64,000 bases of DNA, taken from assembly GCA_009773375.1 (NCBI GenBank), contig WRPH01000019.1:26877-90876 (forward strand), written 5' to 3'. Position numbers and translations under genes: made by a program. Each line of letters begins with the position of its first letter. Position 1 is the first letter of the stretch. Below the pieces are notes generated by a model. It was not told the DNA's origin. It did no database searches and worked only from the letters and a program-made list of their open reading frames with translations. Positions 44,474 through 54,504 of the stretch are shown one piece after another. The stretch is from Paracoccaceae bacterium (lineage in GTDB: Bacteria; Pseudomonadota; Alphaproteobacteria; Rhodobacterales; Rhodobacteraceae).

Positions 44474-46164
44474 GCCAGCAGCGCCTCGGGCGTCAGCGCG
44501 TAAACCCCGGCAGCGCCTTCACGCACTTGCGCCAGCAGCGGCGCATGTTCGGGCAGCATCCGTTTGACCATGAAGCGCGCAAGCGGCTCGCGCGCAGGAT
44601 CGGCCAGCGCCGCCTTCAGGTGGAAATGCCCGCCCAGCACCCGCGCAAACGCCCGCAGGTAGGGCACGGCACCAGCGAAACGGTCATTCAGCCCTTGCGC
44701 CACCAGATTTTCGGTGGCTTCGCGCAGAGTCTCGGCCGCGGTCCAGACCGCGCCCGCAGGATCGGGATGCGCTGCGCGTGCGGCTTCGGCATCGGCCTGC
44801 ACCTCATCAATCAGCCGATATGCAGCCTCGCCCTTGTCCATCATCTTGCGCGCCACCAGATCCATCGCCTGAATGCCGTTGGTGCCCTCGTAAATTGGCG
44901 TCACCCGCACATCGCGGGCGAACTGCGCCGCGCCGGTTTCCTCGATAAAGCCCATGCCGCCATGCACCTGCACGCCCAGATGCGCAACTTCATTGCCGAC
45001 ATCGGTGCCATAGGCCTTGGCAATCGGCGTCAGCAAAGCCGCCCGCGCCTGCCATTCCGGCGAGCCGGTCGCCCGGCCCATATCAATCGCCACTGCACAG
45101 GCCAGCCCGATCGCGCGGGCAGCAAAGACCTCGGCCTTCATCTGCGCCAGCATCCGCCGCACATCGGCATGATCAATGATCGCCCCCGCGCCAAGCGGTG
45201 TAGTGCCCTGCTTGCGCTCCATCGCGAAGGCCAGGGCCTGCTGAAACGCCGCCTCGGCCACCGCCACGCCCTGCATCCCCACCCCCAGCCGGGCGTTGTT
45301 CATCATGGTGAACATTGCGGCCATGCCCTTGTGCGGCTCGCCGACCAGCCAGCCCTGCGCGCCGTCATACTGCATCACCGCGGTTGGCGAGCCATGCAGG
45401 CCCAGCTTGTGTTCCAGACTGACCACTTTCAGGCTGTTGCGCCGCCCCGGCACGCCGTTTTCATCCGGGATCAGCTTCGGCACCATGAACAGGCTGATGC
45501 CCTTGGTGCCCGGCGCGGCATCGGGCAGCCGCGCCAACACCAGATGGCAGACGTTGGCGCTGAAATCATTGTCGCCCCAGGTGATGAAAATCTTCTGCCC
45601 GGTGATCGCATAAGTGCCGTCGCCTAGCGGTTCGGCCTTGCTGCGCAGCGCGCCCACATCCGACCCCGCCTGCGGTTCGGTCAGGTTCATCGTGCCGCAC
45701 CATTCGCCCGACACCAGTTTGGGGATATACAGCGCCTTCAGCGTATCGCTGGCGTGGTGTTCAAGCGCCTCGATCTGGCCTTGCGTCATCAGCGGGTTCA
45801 GTTGCAACGCGAGGCAAGCCGACCCCATCATGTCATTGACGCAGGTGGCGACGGAAATCGGCAGTCCCATGCCGCCAAACTCCGGGCTGGCCGCCATGCC
45901 GACCCAGCCACCATCCGCAATCGCGCGATAGCCTTCGGCAAAACCGGGTGACGTCCGCACCACGCCGTTTTCCAGCCGTGCCGGATGCTTGTCCCCGGCC
46001 CGGTTCAGCGGCGCAAGGCCTTCGCACAGCTTGCCCGCCTCGGCCAGAATCGCCTCGACCGTGTCGGGACTGGCTTCGGCAAACCGATCGGTTGCCGCGA
46101 CCTGTGCAAAACCAACCACATCCAGCAAAAAGCGAAAATCGGCGATGGGGGCGCGGTAGGGCAT
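44470..46164 (-). CDS. Acyl-CoA dehydrogenase, large DmdC-like form
   Basis: 564 residues from the ATG at 46162-46164 (GGAGACAG ahead). It has the extra N- and C-terminal segments of the 580-600-residue subfamily that includes DmdC (3-methylmercaptopropionyl-CoA dehydrogenase) and aryl/fatty acyl-CoA relatives. Motifs: CGTMNLTEPQAGSDVGAL, KIFITWGDND, and YEGTNGIQAMDLVARK with the catalytic-type Glu. It reduces ETF, which delivers electrons to the ETF-QO encoded at 35088. Confidence 0.9.
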   Translation of the reverse strand: MPYRAPIADFRFLLDVVGFAQVAATDRFAEASPDTVEAILAEAGKLCEGLAPLNRAGDKHPARLENGVVRTSPGFAEGYRAIADGGWVGMAASPEFGGMGLPISVATCVNDMMGSACLALQLNPLMTQGQIEALEHHASDTLKALYIPKLVSGEWCGTMNLTEPQAGSDVGALRSKAEPLGDGTYAITGQKIFITWGDNDFSANVCHLVLARLPDAAPGTKGISLFMVPKLIPDENGVPGRRNSLKVVSLEHKLGLHGSPTAVMQYDGAQGWLVGEPHKGMAAMFTMMNNARLGVGMQGVAVAEAAFQQALAFAMERKQGTTPLGAGAIIDHADVRRMLAQMKAEVFAARAIGLACAVAIDMGRATGSPEWQARAALLTPIAKAYGTDVGNEVAHLGVQVHGGMGFIEETGAAQFARDVRVTPIYEGTNGIQAMDLVARKMMDKGEAAYRLIDEVQADAEAARAAHPDPAGAVWTAAETLREATENLVAQGLNDRFAGAVPYLRAFARVLGGHFHLKAALADPAREPLARFMVKRMLPEHAPLLAQVREGAAGVYALTPEALLA

Positions 46165-46272
46165 GGCTGTCTCCGGTGCGGCGGCTTGGCAAAGGCTATG
46201 ATCAGGGATAATGGCAATCAAATGGTTAGCCCAGCCCCCCTTGGCTTCAAGCCCGACGCTACGTCACAAAAG

Positions 46273-47220
46273 ATGAACAAAACCGAAACCCTGTTGCCCA
46301 CGCTCGAAGGTCTTGCCCGCGCTGCCCAAATTCTGGCAGGGCAGGGGCTTGTCGCCTTCCCGACCGAGACGGTCTACGGGCTTGGCGGCGATGCGCGGTC
46401 TGATCTGGCCGTGGCACGGATTTTTGACGCCAAGGGCCGCCCGCGCTTTAACCCGTTGATCGTGCATGTGCCGGATTTGCAGGCAGCCCGCGCCTTTGCC
46501 ACCTTTGACGCCCGCGCCGAAGCCATCGCCCGCGCGTTCTGGCCGGGACCGTTGACGCTGGTGCTGCCGCTGCGCGCCGACAGCGGCCTGTCGCCACTGG
46601 TCACCGCCGATCTGGAGAGCGTGGCGATCCGCGTGCCCGCGCATCCTGTGGCGCAAGCCCTGCTGCGCGCCTTTGGCGGGCCATTGGCGGCACCTTCCGC
46701 CAACCCTTCGGGCCGGGTGTCGCCCACCCGTGCTGCGCATGTGCTGGAAGGTCTGTCGGGCCGCATTGCCGCCGTGCTGGATGGCGGGGCCTGTGCGGTT
46801 GGCGTCGAATCCACCATCCTCGGCCTTGTCGGCTCCCCGGCACTGCTGCGTCCCGGTGGCATCCCGGCAGAGGCGCTAGAGGCGCTGCTTGGCCCGCTGC
46901 CCATGGGGGGCAGCGCCAGCAAACCCAACGCCCCCGGTCAGCTTGCCTCGCACTATGCCCCCGGAGCCGCCGTGCGGTTGAATGCGGAAACGTCAGGGGA
47001 AGATGAGATTCGCATCGGTTTTGGCCCCGGCGCTGCCGATCTGAACCTGTCGCCCGCAGGCGATCTGGTCGAGGCGGCTGCCAACCTGTTCCACCTGCTG
47101 CGCGAGGCTGATCAACTGGCAGCAGGGGCGAAATCCATCGCCATCGCGCCGATTCCGGAAACCGGATTGGGTCGCGCCATCAATGACCGCCTGCGCCGCG
47201 CCGCCGCGCCAAGACCCTGA
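46273..47220 (+). CDS. L-threonylcarbamoyladenylate synthase (Sua5/YrdC type)
   Basis: 315 residues from the ATG at 46273. The N-terminal YrdC domain has the PTETVYGLGGDA entry, KGRPRFNPL and PSANPSGRVSPT; a C-terminal Sua5 domain follows after PGQLASHYAP. It makes threonylcarbamoyl-AMP for t6A37 tRNA modification. It is divergent from the acyl-CoA dehydrogenase; an in-frame ATG at 46219 would add only an unconserved leader. Confidence 0.93.
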   Translation: MNKTETLLPTLEGLARAAQILAGQGLVAFPTETVYGLGGDARSDLAVARIFDAKGRPRFNPLIVHVPDLQAARAFATFDARAEAIARAFWPGPLTLVLPLRADSGLSPLVTADLESVAIRVPAHPVAQALLRAFGGPLAAPSANPSGRVSPTRAAHVLEGLSGRIAAVLDGGACAVGVESTILGLVGSPALLRPGGIPAEALEALLGPLPMGGSASKPNAPGQLASHYAPGAAVRLNAETSGEDEIRIGFGPGAADLNLSPAGDLVEAAANLFHLLREADQLAAGAKSIAIAPIPETGLGRAINDRLRRAAAPRP

Positions 47221-47255
47221 ACGAACGTGCAGCTGCTTTGCCAGATTACGCCGCT

Positions 47256-47933
47256 TCAGCCAACCCGCACCGTGGCAGGCGCAAGCCCGTCGATCTGCAC
47301 CTCGCAAAGCTGACCGCGCCCGATCGGGCCGACCCCGGCGGGCGTGCCGGTAAAGATCAGATCTCCGGCCTTCAGTTCGACAAACTGCGACAGATGCGCG
47401 ATGATCCCCGCCACCGGCCAGATCATCTCGGCCAGATCGGCGTCTTGCGTCACCACACCATCGACAAGGCAGCGAATCCGCCCCTGCGGCACCGCTGACC
47501 CCTGCCGCAACGCGCCCAATACGGCGGAATGATCAAAGCCTTTCGACATATCCCACGGCCTGCGCGCCGCCTTGGCGGCAGCCTGCAGATCACGCCGGGT
47601 CAGATCGTTGCCCGCAGCGTAGCCCCAGACAAGCGCCAGTGCTGCATCCTGCGACAGAAAAGCGCCGCCTGCGCCCAAAGCCACCACCAGTTCGGCTTCG
47701 TGGTGAAGGTCTTCAGTCGCAGCCGGGTAGGGGATAGCCGCCCCCGAGTCGACCACCGCATCTGCTGGCTTGGTGAAAAAGAACGGCGGCTCGGCGTTGG
47801 GATCGCCGCCCATCTCGCGGGTGTGTTCGGCGTAGTTGCGCCCGACACAGAAGATCCGTCGCACCGGAAAGCGATCACTCGATCCGGCCACTGCAACCGT
47901 CGGGCAGGCCGGGGCGGCAATCACCAGCGCCAC
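47256..47933 (-). CDS. Fumarylacetoacetate hydrolase-family protein
   Basis: 225 residues from a GTG at 47931-47933. Family motifs: RIFCVGRNYAEH, FFTKPADAV, the metal-binding HHEAELVVALG, and TGTPAGVGPI. Members include acylpyruvase, oxaloacetate decarboxylase and 2-hydroxyhepta-2,4-diene-dioate hydratase. The exact substrate is not evident. It begins one base after the dacC stop in the same direction. Confidence 0.9.
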   Translation of the reverse strand: MALVIAAPACPTVAVAGSSDRFPVRRIFCVGRNYAEHTREMGGDPNAEPPFFFTKPADAVVDSGAAIPYPAATEDLHHEAELVVALGAGGAFLSQDAALALVWGYAAGNDLTRRDLQAAAKAARRPWDMSKGFDHSAVLGALRQGSAVPQGRIRCLVDGVVTQDADLAEMIWPVAGIIAHLSQFVELKAGDLIFTGTPAGVGPIGRGQLCEVQIDGLAPATVRVG

Positions 47934-47934
47934 C

Positions 47935-49586
47935 TTACGACCCCATCGTAAAGCACTGCACCCCACGCGCCTGCAGGCGGCGGCAGGCCAGATCGGCCTC
48001 TTTCTGAGTCAGGCCAAGGAAGTTCGCGTCAAAGCCACCGCTTTTCTGCACGATCTTGCGCAGCGAATTTGCCAGCGTCGCATTCTCGATCAGCAGGGTT
48101 TTCATCAGCACCCGTTCGGCTTCGCCATGGCTGTTGAAACGCCCCACATTGATGCCATAGCCATTGCCACCCGAGCTGGAAATCGTCGTCACCACCTCTT
48201 CGGTCGGCTCTGCAACTTCGGCTGCGGCCACCACCACGTTGTCATAGATCGGTGCCATTTGTTTCGGCGGGCGTGGCGAGGCCACCAGCTTGACCGGCTG
48301 CGGATTGGCGGCTGCGGCCTTGATCGTCAGCGTTTGCGGTGCCTCTGCTGCCGAAGCCACCTGCTGCAGCGGGTCACTGGCCGAGGCGGCAAGCGCTGCA
48401 ATCTGCGTGGCCTCAGCGGCCAGTTGGCCTTCTGCGACCGGCGCGGCATCGGCGATCTCGACCGCCTGCGCCTCCAGCGAATCGGGGGTCGGCTCAGCGG
48501 TGGCTTCCGCCAGGGCTCCGGCAATATCATCGGCCATCGCGGCCACGGCCTGATCAGCGGCAGCGACGGTTTCGCCCGCCACCTGCTCGGGCCGTGCAGC
48601 CGGGCGGGGGGATGCGGAAACCGCCATCACCAGACGAATCGTCTTCGCCGATCCGCCTGCGACTGCGGGCAAATCATCGGCTTGGGTTTCGGCTTGTGCC
48701 ACCAGTTCGGCATCGGCGTTATAGGCGGGCGCGGCTGGCGGCTGTTCCGCCCGGCCTTGCGGAAGCCCAGATCCAGCAGTTCGGTCATCTTGCTATTGCG
48801 GTGCGGCGTCGAGGTACCACCAAACACCGTGGCAATGATCCGCACGCCGCCGCGCTCTGCCGAGGCGGTCAGGTTGAACCCGGCGGGCCCGGTGTACCCG
48901 GTCTTGATGCCGTCAGCGCCCTTGTAGCTATCCAGGAATTTCCGGTTGGTGTTTTGCACCGTCGCCATGCCCGCATCGGTCGAGCGCCGCGAAAAGATGT
49001 TGTAATACTGCGGAAAATCGTAAAACAGATGCCGCCCAAGGATCGACATATCGTGCGCCGTGGAAAGGTGGCCCTTCGCGGTCAGCCCGTTGGCATTCTT
49101 GAACGATGTGCTCTTCATCCCCAGCGCTTTGGCCGTCCGTGTCATCCGGGCTGCGAATTTGTCCTGACTGCCCGCGATATGATCGCCTATGGCAGAAGCC
49201 GCGTCATTGGCTGATTTTACCGCGGCGGCCCGGATCAGATAGCGCAGTTGAATCTTCTGCCCGGCCTTCAGTCCCAACCGCGAGGGCGGCTGTGCAGCGG
49301 CGTTTTTCGACACCGTCACCATGGTATCCAGCGAAAGGTTGCCGCGCTCGATTTCCTCGAAGGCGATATACAGCGTCATCATCTTGGTCAGCGATGCCGG
49401 GTGCAGTCGGGTGTCGGCGTTATCCGAATGCAGCGTCTCGCCGGTGCGCGCGTCCATCACGAACGCGGCGTAGGGCGCTGCAGCTGATTCTTTCGGGCCA
49501 GAGCATGCCGCGACAAGCGACAGCGCCACCAAAAATAGAAAATTGCGGACATACTGCCCCATGCGGGGTGCCGTCGGTTCGCCCAT
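47935..49586 (-). pseudogene. D-alanyl-D-alanine carboxypeptidase with C-terminal SPOR domain, one-base frameshift
   Basis: The ATG at 49584-49586 (AGGCAGG ahead) opens a peptidase with lipobox-like VAAC, active-site SLTK, SAN and KTG (IKTGYT) motifs: a penicillin-binding protein of the DacA/DacC class. After LDLGFRKAG the frame becomes unnatural (RNSRQPRPP) and ends at 48627. The other frame continues sensibly (AEQPPAAPAYNADAELVAQ) into a Pro/Ala linker and a SPOR domain (YGINVGRFNSHGEAERVL) ending at 47935. One extra C in the run at 48750-48752 would join them exactly. The SPOR domain binds denuded septal glycan. An indel error is likely. Confidence 0.85.
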
Positions 49587-49739
49587 TTCGCCTGCCTCTT
49601 TACCCCTCATTGGTGCGGGGGCATATTTTCTGCTTGAGCAAGGCTAACACAGCAGGTGATTCAGGAAAACCCCTTACTTTCAATGGGTTTGAAGCGGCTC
49701 CTAAACTGTGGTTTATGGGGCTGCCCGCCAAGGGTGCCG

Positions 49740-50447
49740 CTAGGGTTTGTGTCTGGCCTGCAAGGCCGCCACAAGATCGGGCAATTTGCCCAGATCGGGC
49801 AGGCTGCGAAAGCGCGGGTGATCCAGCGGTTCATCGGCATGTTCCAGCGCCCAGGTCAGCCCATGCGGCACATGCACGCCCCAGCCGCCCGCCTGCAAAA
49901 CCGGCAGCACATCCGATTTCAGGCTGTTGCCCACCATCAAGGCCTGATCCACACCGCTGCCATGACGGGCAAAGATCGCCCGATAAACCGCGGGCGTCTT
50001 GTCCGAGACGATTTCCACGCCGTGAAACAGATCGCCCAGGCCCGATTGCGCCAGCTTGCGTTCCTGATCCAGCAAATCGCCCTTGGTGATCAACAGCACT
50101 CGATGGCTGGCCGCCAGCGCCGTCACCGCCGCCCGCGCCTCTGGCAGCAGTTCAATCGGATGCCGCAACATCTCGCGCCCTGCAGCGATGATTTCCGCGA
50201 TCACCGCCGCCGGAACCCGCGCGTCAGTAACCTCGATCGCGGTTTCGATCATCGACAGGGTGAACCCCTTCACGCCAAAGCCATAGTGCCCGACATTGCG
50301 CCGCTCTGCCGCCACAAGCTTTTCATGCAAGGGGTCTGGGTCGGTGTAATCGGCCAGCAGGCCGGCAAAGCGATCCTGCGTCAGCCGGAAGAAGGCCTCG
50401 TTCTGCCAAAGCGTGTCGTCGGCATCAAATCCGATGGTTGTGATCAT
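49740..50447 (-). CDS. HAD-superfamily hydrolase
   Basis: 235 residues from the ATG at 50445-50447, with AGGAGG upstream. Motif I is GFDADDTLW, motif II is LLITKGD, the Lys of motif III is in SDKTP, and motif IV is [10 protein letters not shown]. The DADDTLW opening is typical of the YjjG/phosphoglycolate-like subgroup of dehalogenase/phosphatases. The substrate is unknown. The C-terminal cap is short. Confidence 0.88.
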   Translation of the reverse strand: MITTIGFDADDTLWQNEAFFRLTQDRFAGLLADYTDPDPLHEKLVAAERRNVGHYGFGVKGFTLSMIETAIEVTDARVPAAVIAEIIAAGREMLRHPIELLPEARAAVTALAASHRVLLITKGDLLDQERKLAQSGLGDLFHGVEIVSDKTPAVYRAIFARHGSGVDQALMVGNSLKSDVLPVLQAGGWGVHVPHGLTWALEHADEPLDHPRFRSLPDLGKLPDLVAALQARHKP

Positions 50448-50558
50448 CCGCGCCTCCTGCGCCATCATCGCCCGGCAGGGCCTTTTCGCAACCCGGAAAT
50501 GCGCTATACTGTTCGCTACCAGCAAAAACCCCGAATCTGCCTGTCGGAGAAAAACCGC

Positions 50559-50924
50559 GTGACCTTCATTGCCCCTGCACTTGCGACCCCGACAGCCCCC
50601 GTGATGACGGACGGGCCTTCCGGGCCGGGCAATGACACCTCGATCCTGACCAAAACCAAGACCCGCACGCAGCGGCCGCCCTTGTACAAGGTCATGCTGC
50701 TGAACGATGATTACACCCCGATGGAATTCGTCGTGCATATTCTGGAACGGTTTTTCGGCCTGAATCACGCGCAAAGTTTTGAAATCATGCTGACGGTCCA
50801 TAAAAAGGGGCTGGCGGTGGTGGGGGTGTTTTCGTTTGAAATCGCCGAAACCAAAGTGGCGCAGGTGATGGATTTCGCGCGGCGGCACCAGCACCCGCTG
50901 CAATGCACCATGGAAAAAGAATAG
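50559..50924 (+). CDS. clpS: ATP-dependent Clp protease adaptor ClpS
   Basis: 121 residues from a GTG at 50559, preceded by GGAGAAAAACC. An unconserved Thr-rich N-terminus precedes the ClpS core: [39 protein letters not shown], ending QCTMEKE. The [10 protein letters not shown] segment and the KKG pocket bind N-degron substrates for ClpAP. A shorter start at 50604 lacks a ribosome site. clpA is not adjacent; the methyltransferase rsmC begins 6 bases later. Confidence 0.94.
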   Translation: MTFIAPALATPTAPVMTDGPSGPGNDTSILTKTKTRTQRPPLYKVMLLNDDYTPMEFVVHILERFFGLNHAQSFEIMLTVHKKGLAVVGVFSFEIAETKVAQVMDFARRHQHPLQCTMEKE

Positions 50925-50930
50925 GTCATC

Positions 50931-51905
50931 ATGCGCTCTGCCCGATTGGAACTGGCGCTGCAAAGCGGTGCCCTGACGTTTGCTGCCGCTGGCGATATTC
51001 TGGTGCTGCGTCCGCGCGCCGGGGATGATCTGTCAGCGCTGCCGAAAGCCCGCGTCGTGGTGCGCACCGGCTTCAAGCCCGATCACGACTATTTCGCGGC
51101 GCAAGGCTACCGGATGGAAGGCGATGGCCCGTTCGCCTGCGCCATTGTCTGCCTGCCGCGCGCCAAGGCCGAAGCTCGCGCGCTGATGGCACAGGCAATG
51201 CAGGCGGCGATGATCGTGGTGGATGGTCAAAAGACCGACGGCATCGACAGCATGCTGAAAGACTGCAAGGCGCTTGGCCTGCCGGTGGGCGAGGCTTTGG
51301 CCAAGGCGCATGGCAAACTGGCACTGATCACCGCCGGCCCGGCGCTTGCCGTATGGGCGGCCAAACCCACGATGGTCGAGGGTGATTTTCAGACGCTCCC
51401 GGCGGTGTTTTCCGCCGATGGCCCGGATCGCGGCTCCGCGCTGCTGGCCGCCGCGCTCCCCGCCAAACTGCCCGCCCGCGTGGCGGATCTGGGGGCGGGC
51501 TGGGGCTATCTGGCTCGGGCGATTCTGGCGCGCGATGGCGTGAAAGAGCTCGATCTGATCGAGGCCGAGGCCGAGGCGCTGGACTGCGCCCGCGTCAACA
51601 TCCCCGATCCGCGCGCGCGCTTTCACTGGGCCGATGCCACCACCTTCAAGGCACCGAGGCTGTGGGATGCGGTGGTGATGAACCCGCCGTTCCACACCGC
51701 GCGCGAGGCTGATGCGGGCTTGGGTCTGGCTTTCATCAAAGCCGCCCATCGCGGCCTTGCGCCTTCGGGCAGCCTCTGGATGGTCGCCAACCGGCATCTG
51801 CCCTACGACAAGCTGCTCGTCACCCTGTTCAAACAGGTGGAGGAAGTCGGCGGCGACAGCGGTTTCCGCGTCACCCGCGCCAGCTATCCGATCCGGGCGC
51901 GCTAG
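50931..51905 (+). CDS. rsmC: 16S rRNA guanine-N2 methyltransferase, RsmC-like
   Basis: 324 residues with the duplicated methyltransferase build of RsmC: a degenerate N-terminal half and a C-terminal catalytic half with VADLGAGWGYLA (SAM loop) and the MNPPFHTAREAD motif IV. It methylates G1207 of 16S rRNA in E. coli. It starts 6 bases after clpS, so it is likely co-transcribed. Confidence 0.9.
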   Translation: MRSARLELALQSGALTFAAAGDILVLRPRAGDDLSALPKARVVVRTGFKPDHDYFAAQGYRMEGDGPFACAIVCLPRAKAEARALMAQAMQAAMIVVDGQKTDGIDSMLKDCKALGLPVGEALAKAHGKLALITAGPALAVWAAKPTMVEGDFQTLPAVFSADGPDRGSALLAAALPAKLPARVADLGAGWGYLARAILARDGVKELDLIEAEAEALDCARVNIPDPRARFHWADATTFKAPRLWDAVVMNPPFHTAREADAGLGLAFIKAAHRGLAPSGSLWMVANRHLPYDKLLVTLFKQVEEVGGDSGFRVTRASYPIRAR

Positions 51906-51912
51906 AGTGGAC

Positions 51913-51941
51913 TTCCTTCAATCTGCTTCAGATTGAAGGAA
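51913..51941. terminator. Perfect 13-bp hairpin after rsmC
   Basis: TTCCTTCAATCTG (51913-51925) pairs perfectly with CAGATTGAAGGAA (51929-51941) around a CTT loop, 8 bases after the rsmC stop. It is the first of two hairpins in the convergent gap with hemC. Confidence 0.65.
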
Positions 51942-51966
51942 ACCAAAGACAAGATCGGCCTGTGAC

Positions 51967-52004
51967 TATTGCGTCTGATTGGTTGAACCCGATCAGACGC
52001 AATA
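51967..52004. terminator. Perfect 13-bp hairpin before the hemC stop
   Basis: TATTGCGTCTGAT (51967-51979) pairs with ATCAGACGCAATA (51992-52004); the 12-base loop contains an inner GGTT/AACC stem. It ends 15 bases from the hemC stop and probably terminates the leftward transcript. Confidence 0.65.
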
Positions 52005-52018
52005 CGCGCTGAGGCTTC

Positions 52019-52957
52019 TCAGCTGAAGAACCCCGGCCCGGCGCGCCCCAGCAGTTCATCGGCCAAGGCCCGGCCCAAAGCCGCGCCATCCGCCACCGGC
52101 CCGCGCGACTCGCCCGCGATCACCTTGCTGCCATCGGGGCGCAAAATCTCGCCGCGCAGCCAAAGCTGATCGCCCTCCAGCACCGCAAGACCCGCAATCG
52201 GCGTCTCGCATGACCCATCAAGCCGCGCCAGAAACGCCCGCTCAGCCGCCAGTTGCAGCCCGGTGGCATGGTGGTGAATCTTCGCCAGCATCGCTTCGGC
52301 CAGCGTATCGGCCGCGCGCCGTTCCACACCGATCGCGCCTTGCGCCACGGCGGGCAGCATTTCTGTCACTTCAATCGCACCGCGCGCCATTTGCGCCATG
52401 CCCAGCCGGTTCAGCCCCGCCATCGCCAGGAAGGTCGCCACCGCCACGCCATCCTGCAGCTTCTTCATCCGGGTTTGCACGTTGCCGCGAAATTCCACCA
52501 GCTGCAAATCAGGCCGCCGATGCGCCAGTTGCGCCCGCCGCCGCAGGCTGGAAGACCCCACCACAGCGCCCTGCGGCAGGTCCATCAGCGCAGCCACTGA
52601 TGGTGACACAAAGCCATCGCGCACATCTTCACGCGGCAGATAGCAATCCAGCAGCAGCCCCTCCGGCTGCAACACCGGCATATCCTTCATCGAATGCACG
52701 GCGATATCAATGCTGTGATCCAGCAATGCCTCTTCGATTTCCTTGGTGAACAGGCCCTTGCCGCCGATCTCTTTCAGCGCGCGGTCCTGCACCATGTCGC
52801 CCGTGACCTTGATCACCACGATTTCGAACGCCGCCTCGGGCAATTCGAAAGCGGCCATCAGGCTGCGGCGGACCTCATGCGCCTGCCACAGGGCAAGCGG
52901 CGAGCCACGGGTTCCGATCTTGAAGGGCAGGGCGGGGCTGGGGAGCGAACGTTTCAT
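52019..52957 (-). CDS. hemC: Hydroxymethylbilane synthase (porphobilinogen deaminase)
   Basis: 312 residues from the ATG at 52955-52957. Motifs: KIGTRGSPLALWQA, HSMKDMPV, SSSLRRRAQL, FRGNVQTRMKK, and the dipyrromethane-cofactor Cys in GSCETPIAG. It polymerises four porphobilinogens in heme and bacteriochlorophyll synthesis. It is transcribed away from hemE, which follows on the opposite strand. Confidence 0.96.
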   Translation of the reverse strand: MKRSLPSPALPFKIGTRGSPLALWQAHEVRRSLMAAFELPEAAFEIVVIKVTGDMVQDRALKEIGGKGLFTKEIEEALLDHSIDIAVHSMKDMPVLQPEGLLLDCYLPREDVRDGFVSPSVAALMDLPQGAVVGSSSLRRRAQLAHRRPDLQLVEFRGNVQTRMKKLQDGVAVATFLAMAGLNRLGMAQMARGAIEVTEMLPAVAQGAIGVERRAADTLAEAMLAKIHHHATGLQLAAERAFLARLDGSCETPIAGLAVLEGDQLWLRGEILRPDGSKVIAGESRGPVADGAALGRALADELLGRAGPGFFS

Positions 52958-53039
52958 ACGCCAAGCCATAGCCGCGACACTTGCGCCTTTCAACTGCTGA
53001 CACCTTGACATCACGCCGCATAGGCCCGACCCATGCGCC

Positions 53040-53363
53040 ATGCTGATCTATTTCGCCTTCGCGCTTGCGCTTTCCGCCGCCATTCTGCTTGTCGCCACGG
53101 CGATGGAGCGGTCTGCCATCAAGAACCGGATCAATGGCGCGAACGGGCTGGTGCTTTTGGCCGCCTTCATCGTTTCCGGTCTGGGCAGTCTGCTGGTGTC
53201 GCTGATTGCCGCATGGCTCTGGGGCTGGCCCGCGGGCCTTGCCAGCCTTGCCCTATCCGGCCTATGGCATTGGACAATGTGGAAAGTCGTGATGCGCAAT
53301 ATTCAGCGCCTTGTCGACAAAACGCTTGCCAAGACCGCCGTCCCCAACCGCAACGGAGCCTGA
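53040..53363 (+). CDS. Small membrane protein upstream of hemE
   Basis: 107 residues with two or three transmembrane helices: one at the very N-terminus ([21 protein letters not shown]), a central hydrophobic stretch ([29 protein letters not shown]) and a basic C-terminal tail. No family recognised. It ends 1 base before the hemE start, so it is translated from the same message and may relate to heme synthesis. Confidence 0.75.
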   Translation: MLIYFAFALALSAAILLVATAMERSAIKNRINGANGLVLLAAFIVSGLGSLLVSLIAAWLWGWPAGLASLALSGLWHWTMWKVVMRNIQRLVDKTLAKTAVPNRNGA

Positions 53364-53364
53364 C

Positions 53365-54396
53365 ATGACCCAGAAAACCCTGCTGCGCGCGCTGGCCGGT
53401 GAAACCTTGCCGACCCCGCCGATCTGGATGATGCGGCAAGCTGGCCGCTATCTGCCGGAATACCGCGCTACCCGCGCTCAGGCCGGGGATTTCCTGTCGC
53501 TGTGCTACAATTCGGAACTTGCCGCCGAGGTGACGCTGCAACCGATCCGCCGCTATGGCTTTGATGCGGCGATTCTATTCGCCGACATTTTGCTGTTGCC
53601 GCAAGCGCTGGGTGCCGATCTGTGGTTTGAAACCGGCGAAGGCCCGCGGCTTTCCACCATCACCACCATGGCGGGCGTGCAGGCGTTGAAGCCTAAAGAC
53701 GCCATCCACGAAAAATTGGCACCGATCTACGAAACCGTGCGGATTCTGGCCCGCGCGCTGCCGAAGGAAACCGCGCTGATCGGCTTTGCCGGTGCGCCGT
53801 GGACCGTTGCCACCTATATGATCGCCGGGCGCGGCAGCAAAGATCAAGGTGCCGCCCATGCCCTGAAAGCCGCCGACCGCGCCACCTTCACCGCCCTGAT
53901 CGACGTGATCACCGAGGCGACCATCGACTATCTGTCGATGCAGGTGCAAGCGGGGGCCGAGGTGGTCAAGCTGTTCGATTCCTGGGCCGGGTCGCTGAAA
54001 GGTCAGGATTTCACCGATTTCGCCGTCAAACCCACCGCCCGCATCATCGCGGCGCTGAAAGCCAAACACCCCGGCCTGCCCGTCATCGCCTTCCCACGTG
54101 AGGCGGACGCGGGCTATATCGGTTTCGCCGCCGCAACTGGGGCCGACTGCGTGGCCATCGACAACTCCGTCACCCCGGAATGGGCCGCCGAACATGTGCA
54201 GGTTTCGGGCTGCGTGCAAGGCAACCTCGCGCCGCATCATATGGTCAGCGGCGGGCAAGACCTGATCGACGCCACCCGCCGCGTCGTCAACGCCTTCCGC
54301 CACGGCCCGCATATCTTCAATCTTGGCCACGGGATTACGCCGGACGCCAACCCCGACAACGTGCAGTTGATGATCGACACGGTGCGGGCAGGGTGA
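53365..54396 (+). CDS. hemE: Uroporphyrinogen decarboxylase
   Basis: 343 residues from the ATG at 53365 with ACGGAG ahead. Signatures [16 protein letters not shown] near the start, [13 protein letters not shown], and [13 protein letters not shown], plus FNLGHGI near the end. The enzyme decarboxylates uroporphyrinogen III to coproporphyrinogen III. It forms part of a local heme set with hemC and hemF. Confidence 0.97.
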   Translation: MTQKTLLRALAGETLPTPPIWMMRQAGRYLPEYRATRAQAGDFLSLCYNSELAAEVTLQPIRRYGFDAAILFADILLLPQALGADLWFETGEGPRLSTITTMAGVQALKPKDAIHEKLAPIYETVRILARALPKETALIGFAGAPWTVATYMIAGRGSKDQGAAHALKAADRATFTALIDVITEATIDYLSMQVQAGAEVVKLFDSWAGSLKGQDFTDFAVKPTARIIAALKAKHPGLPVIAFPREADAGYIGFAAATGADCVAIDNSVTPEWAAEHVQVSGCVQGNLAPHHMVSGGQDLIDATRRVVNAFRHGPHIFNLGHGITPDANPDNVQLMIDTVRAG

Positions 54397-54504
54397 AACG
54401 GGTCGGCCTGAACCGGGTCGGTCAATCACATTTTAGGTCATATACATTGACATACCAGCAGCCCGGCGCAAAAGTCGCGCCACATCAGGCTTTGGAGATC
54501 CATC

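Noticed and set aside
47935..48702. Independent SPOR protein gene
   Set aside because: It lacks a start with a ribosome site, and one added base joins it exactly to the carboxypeptidase frame; better read as the broken 3' part of one gene.
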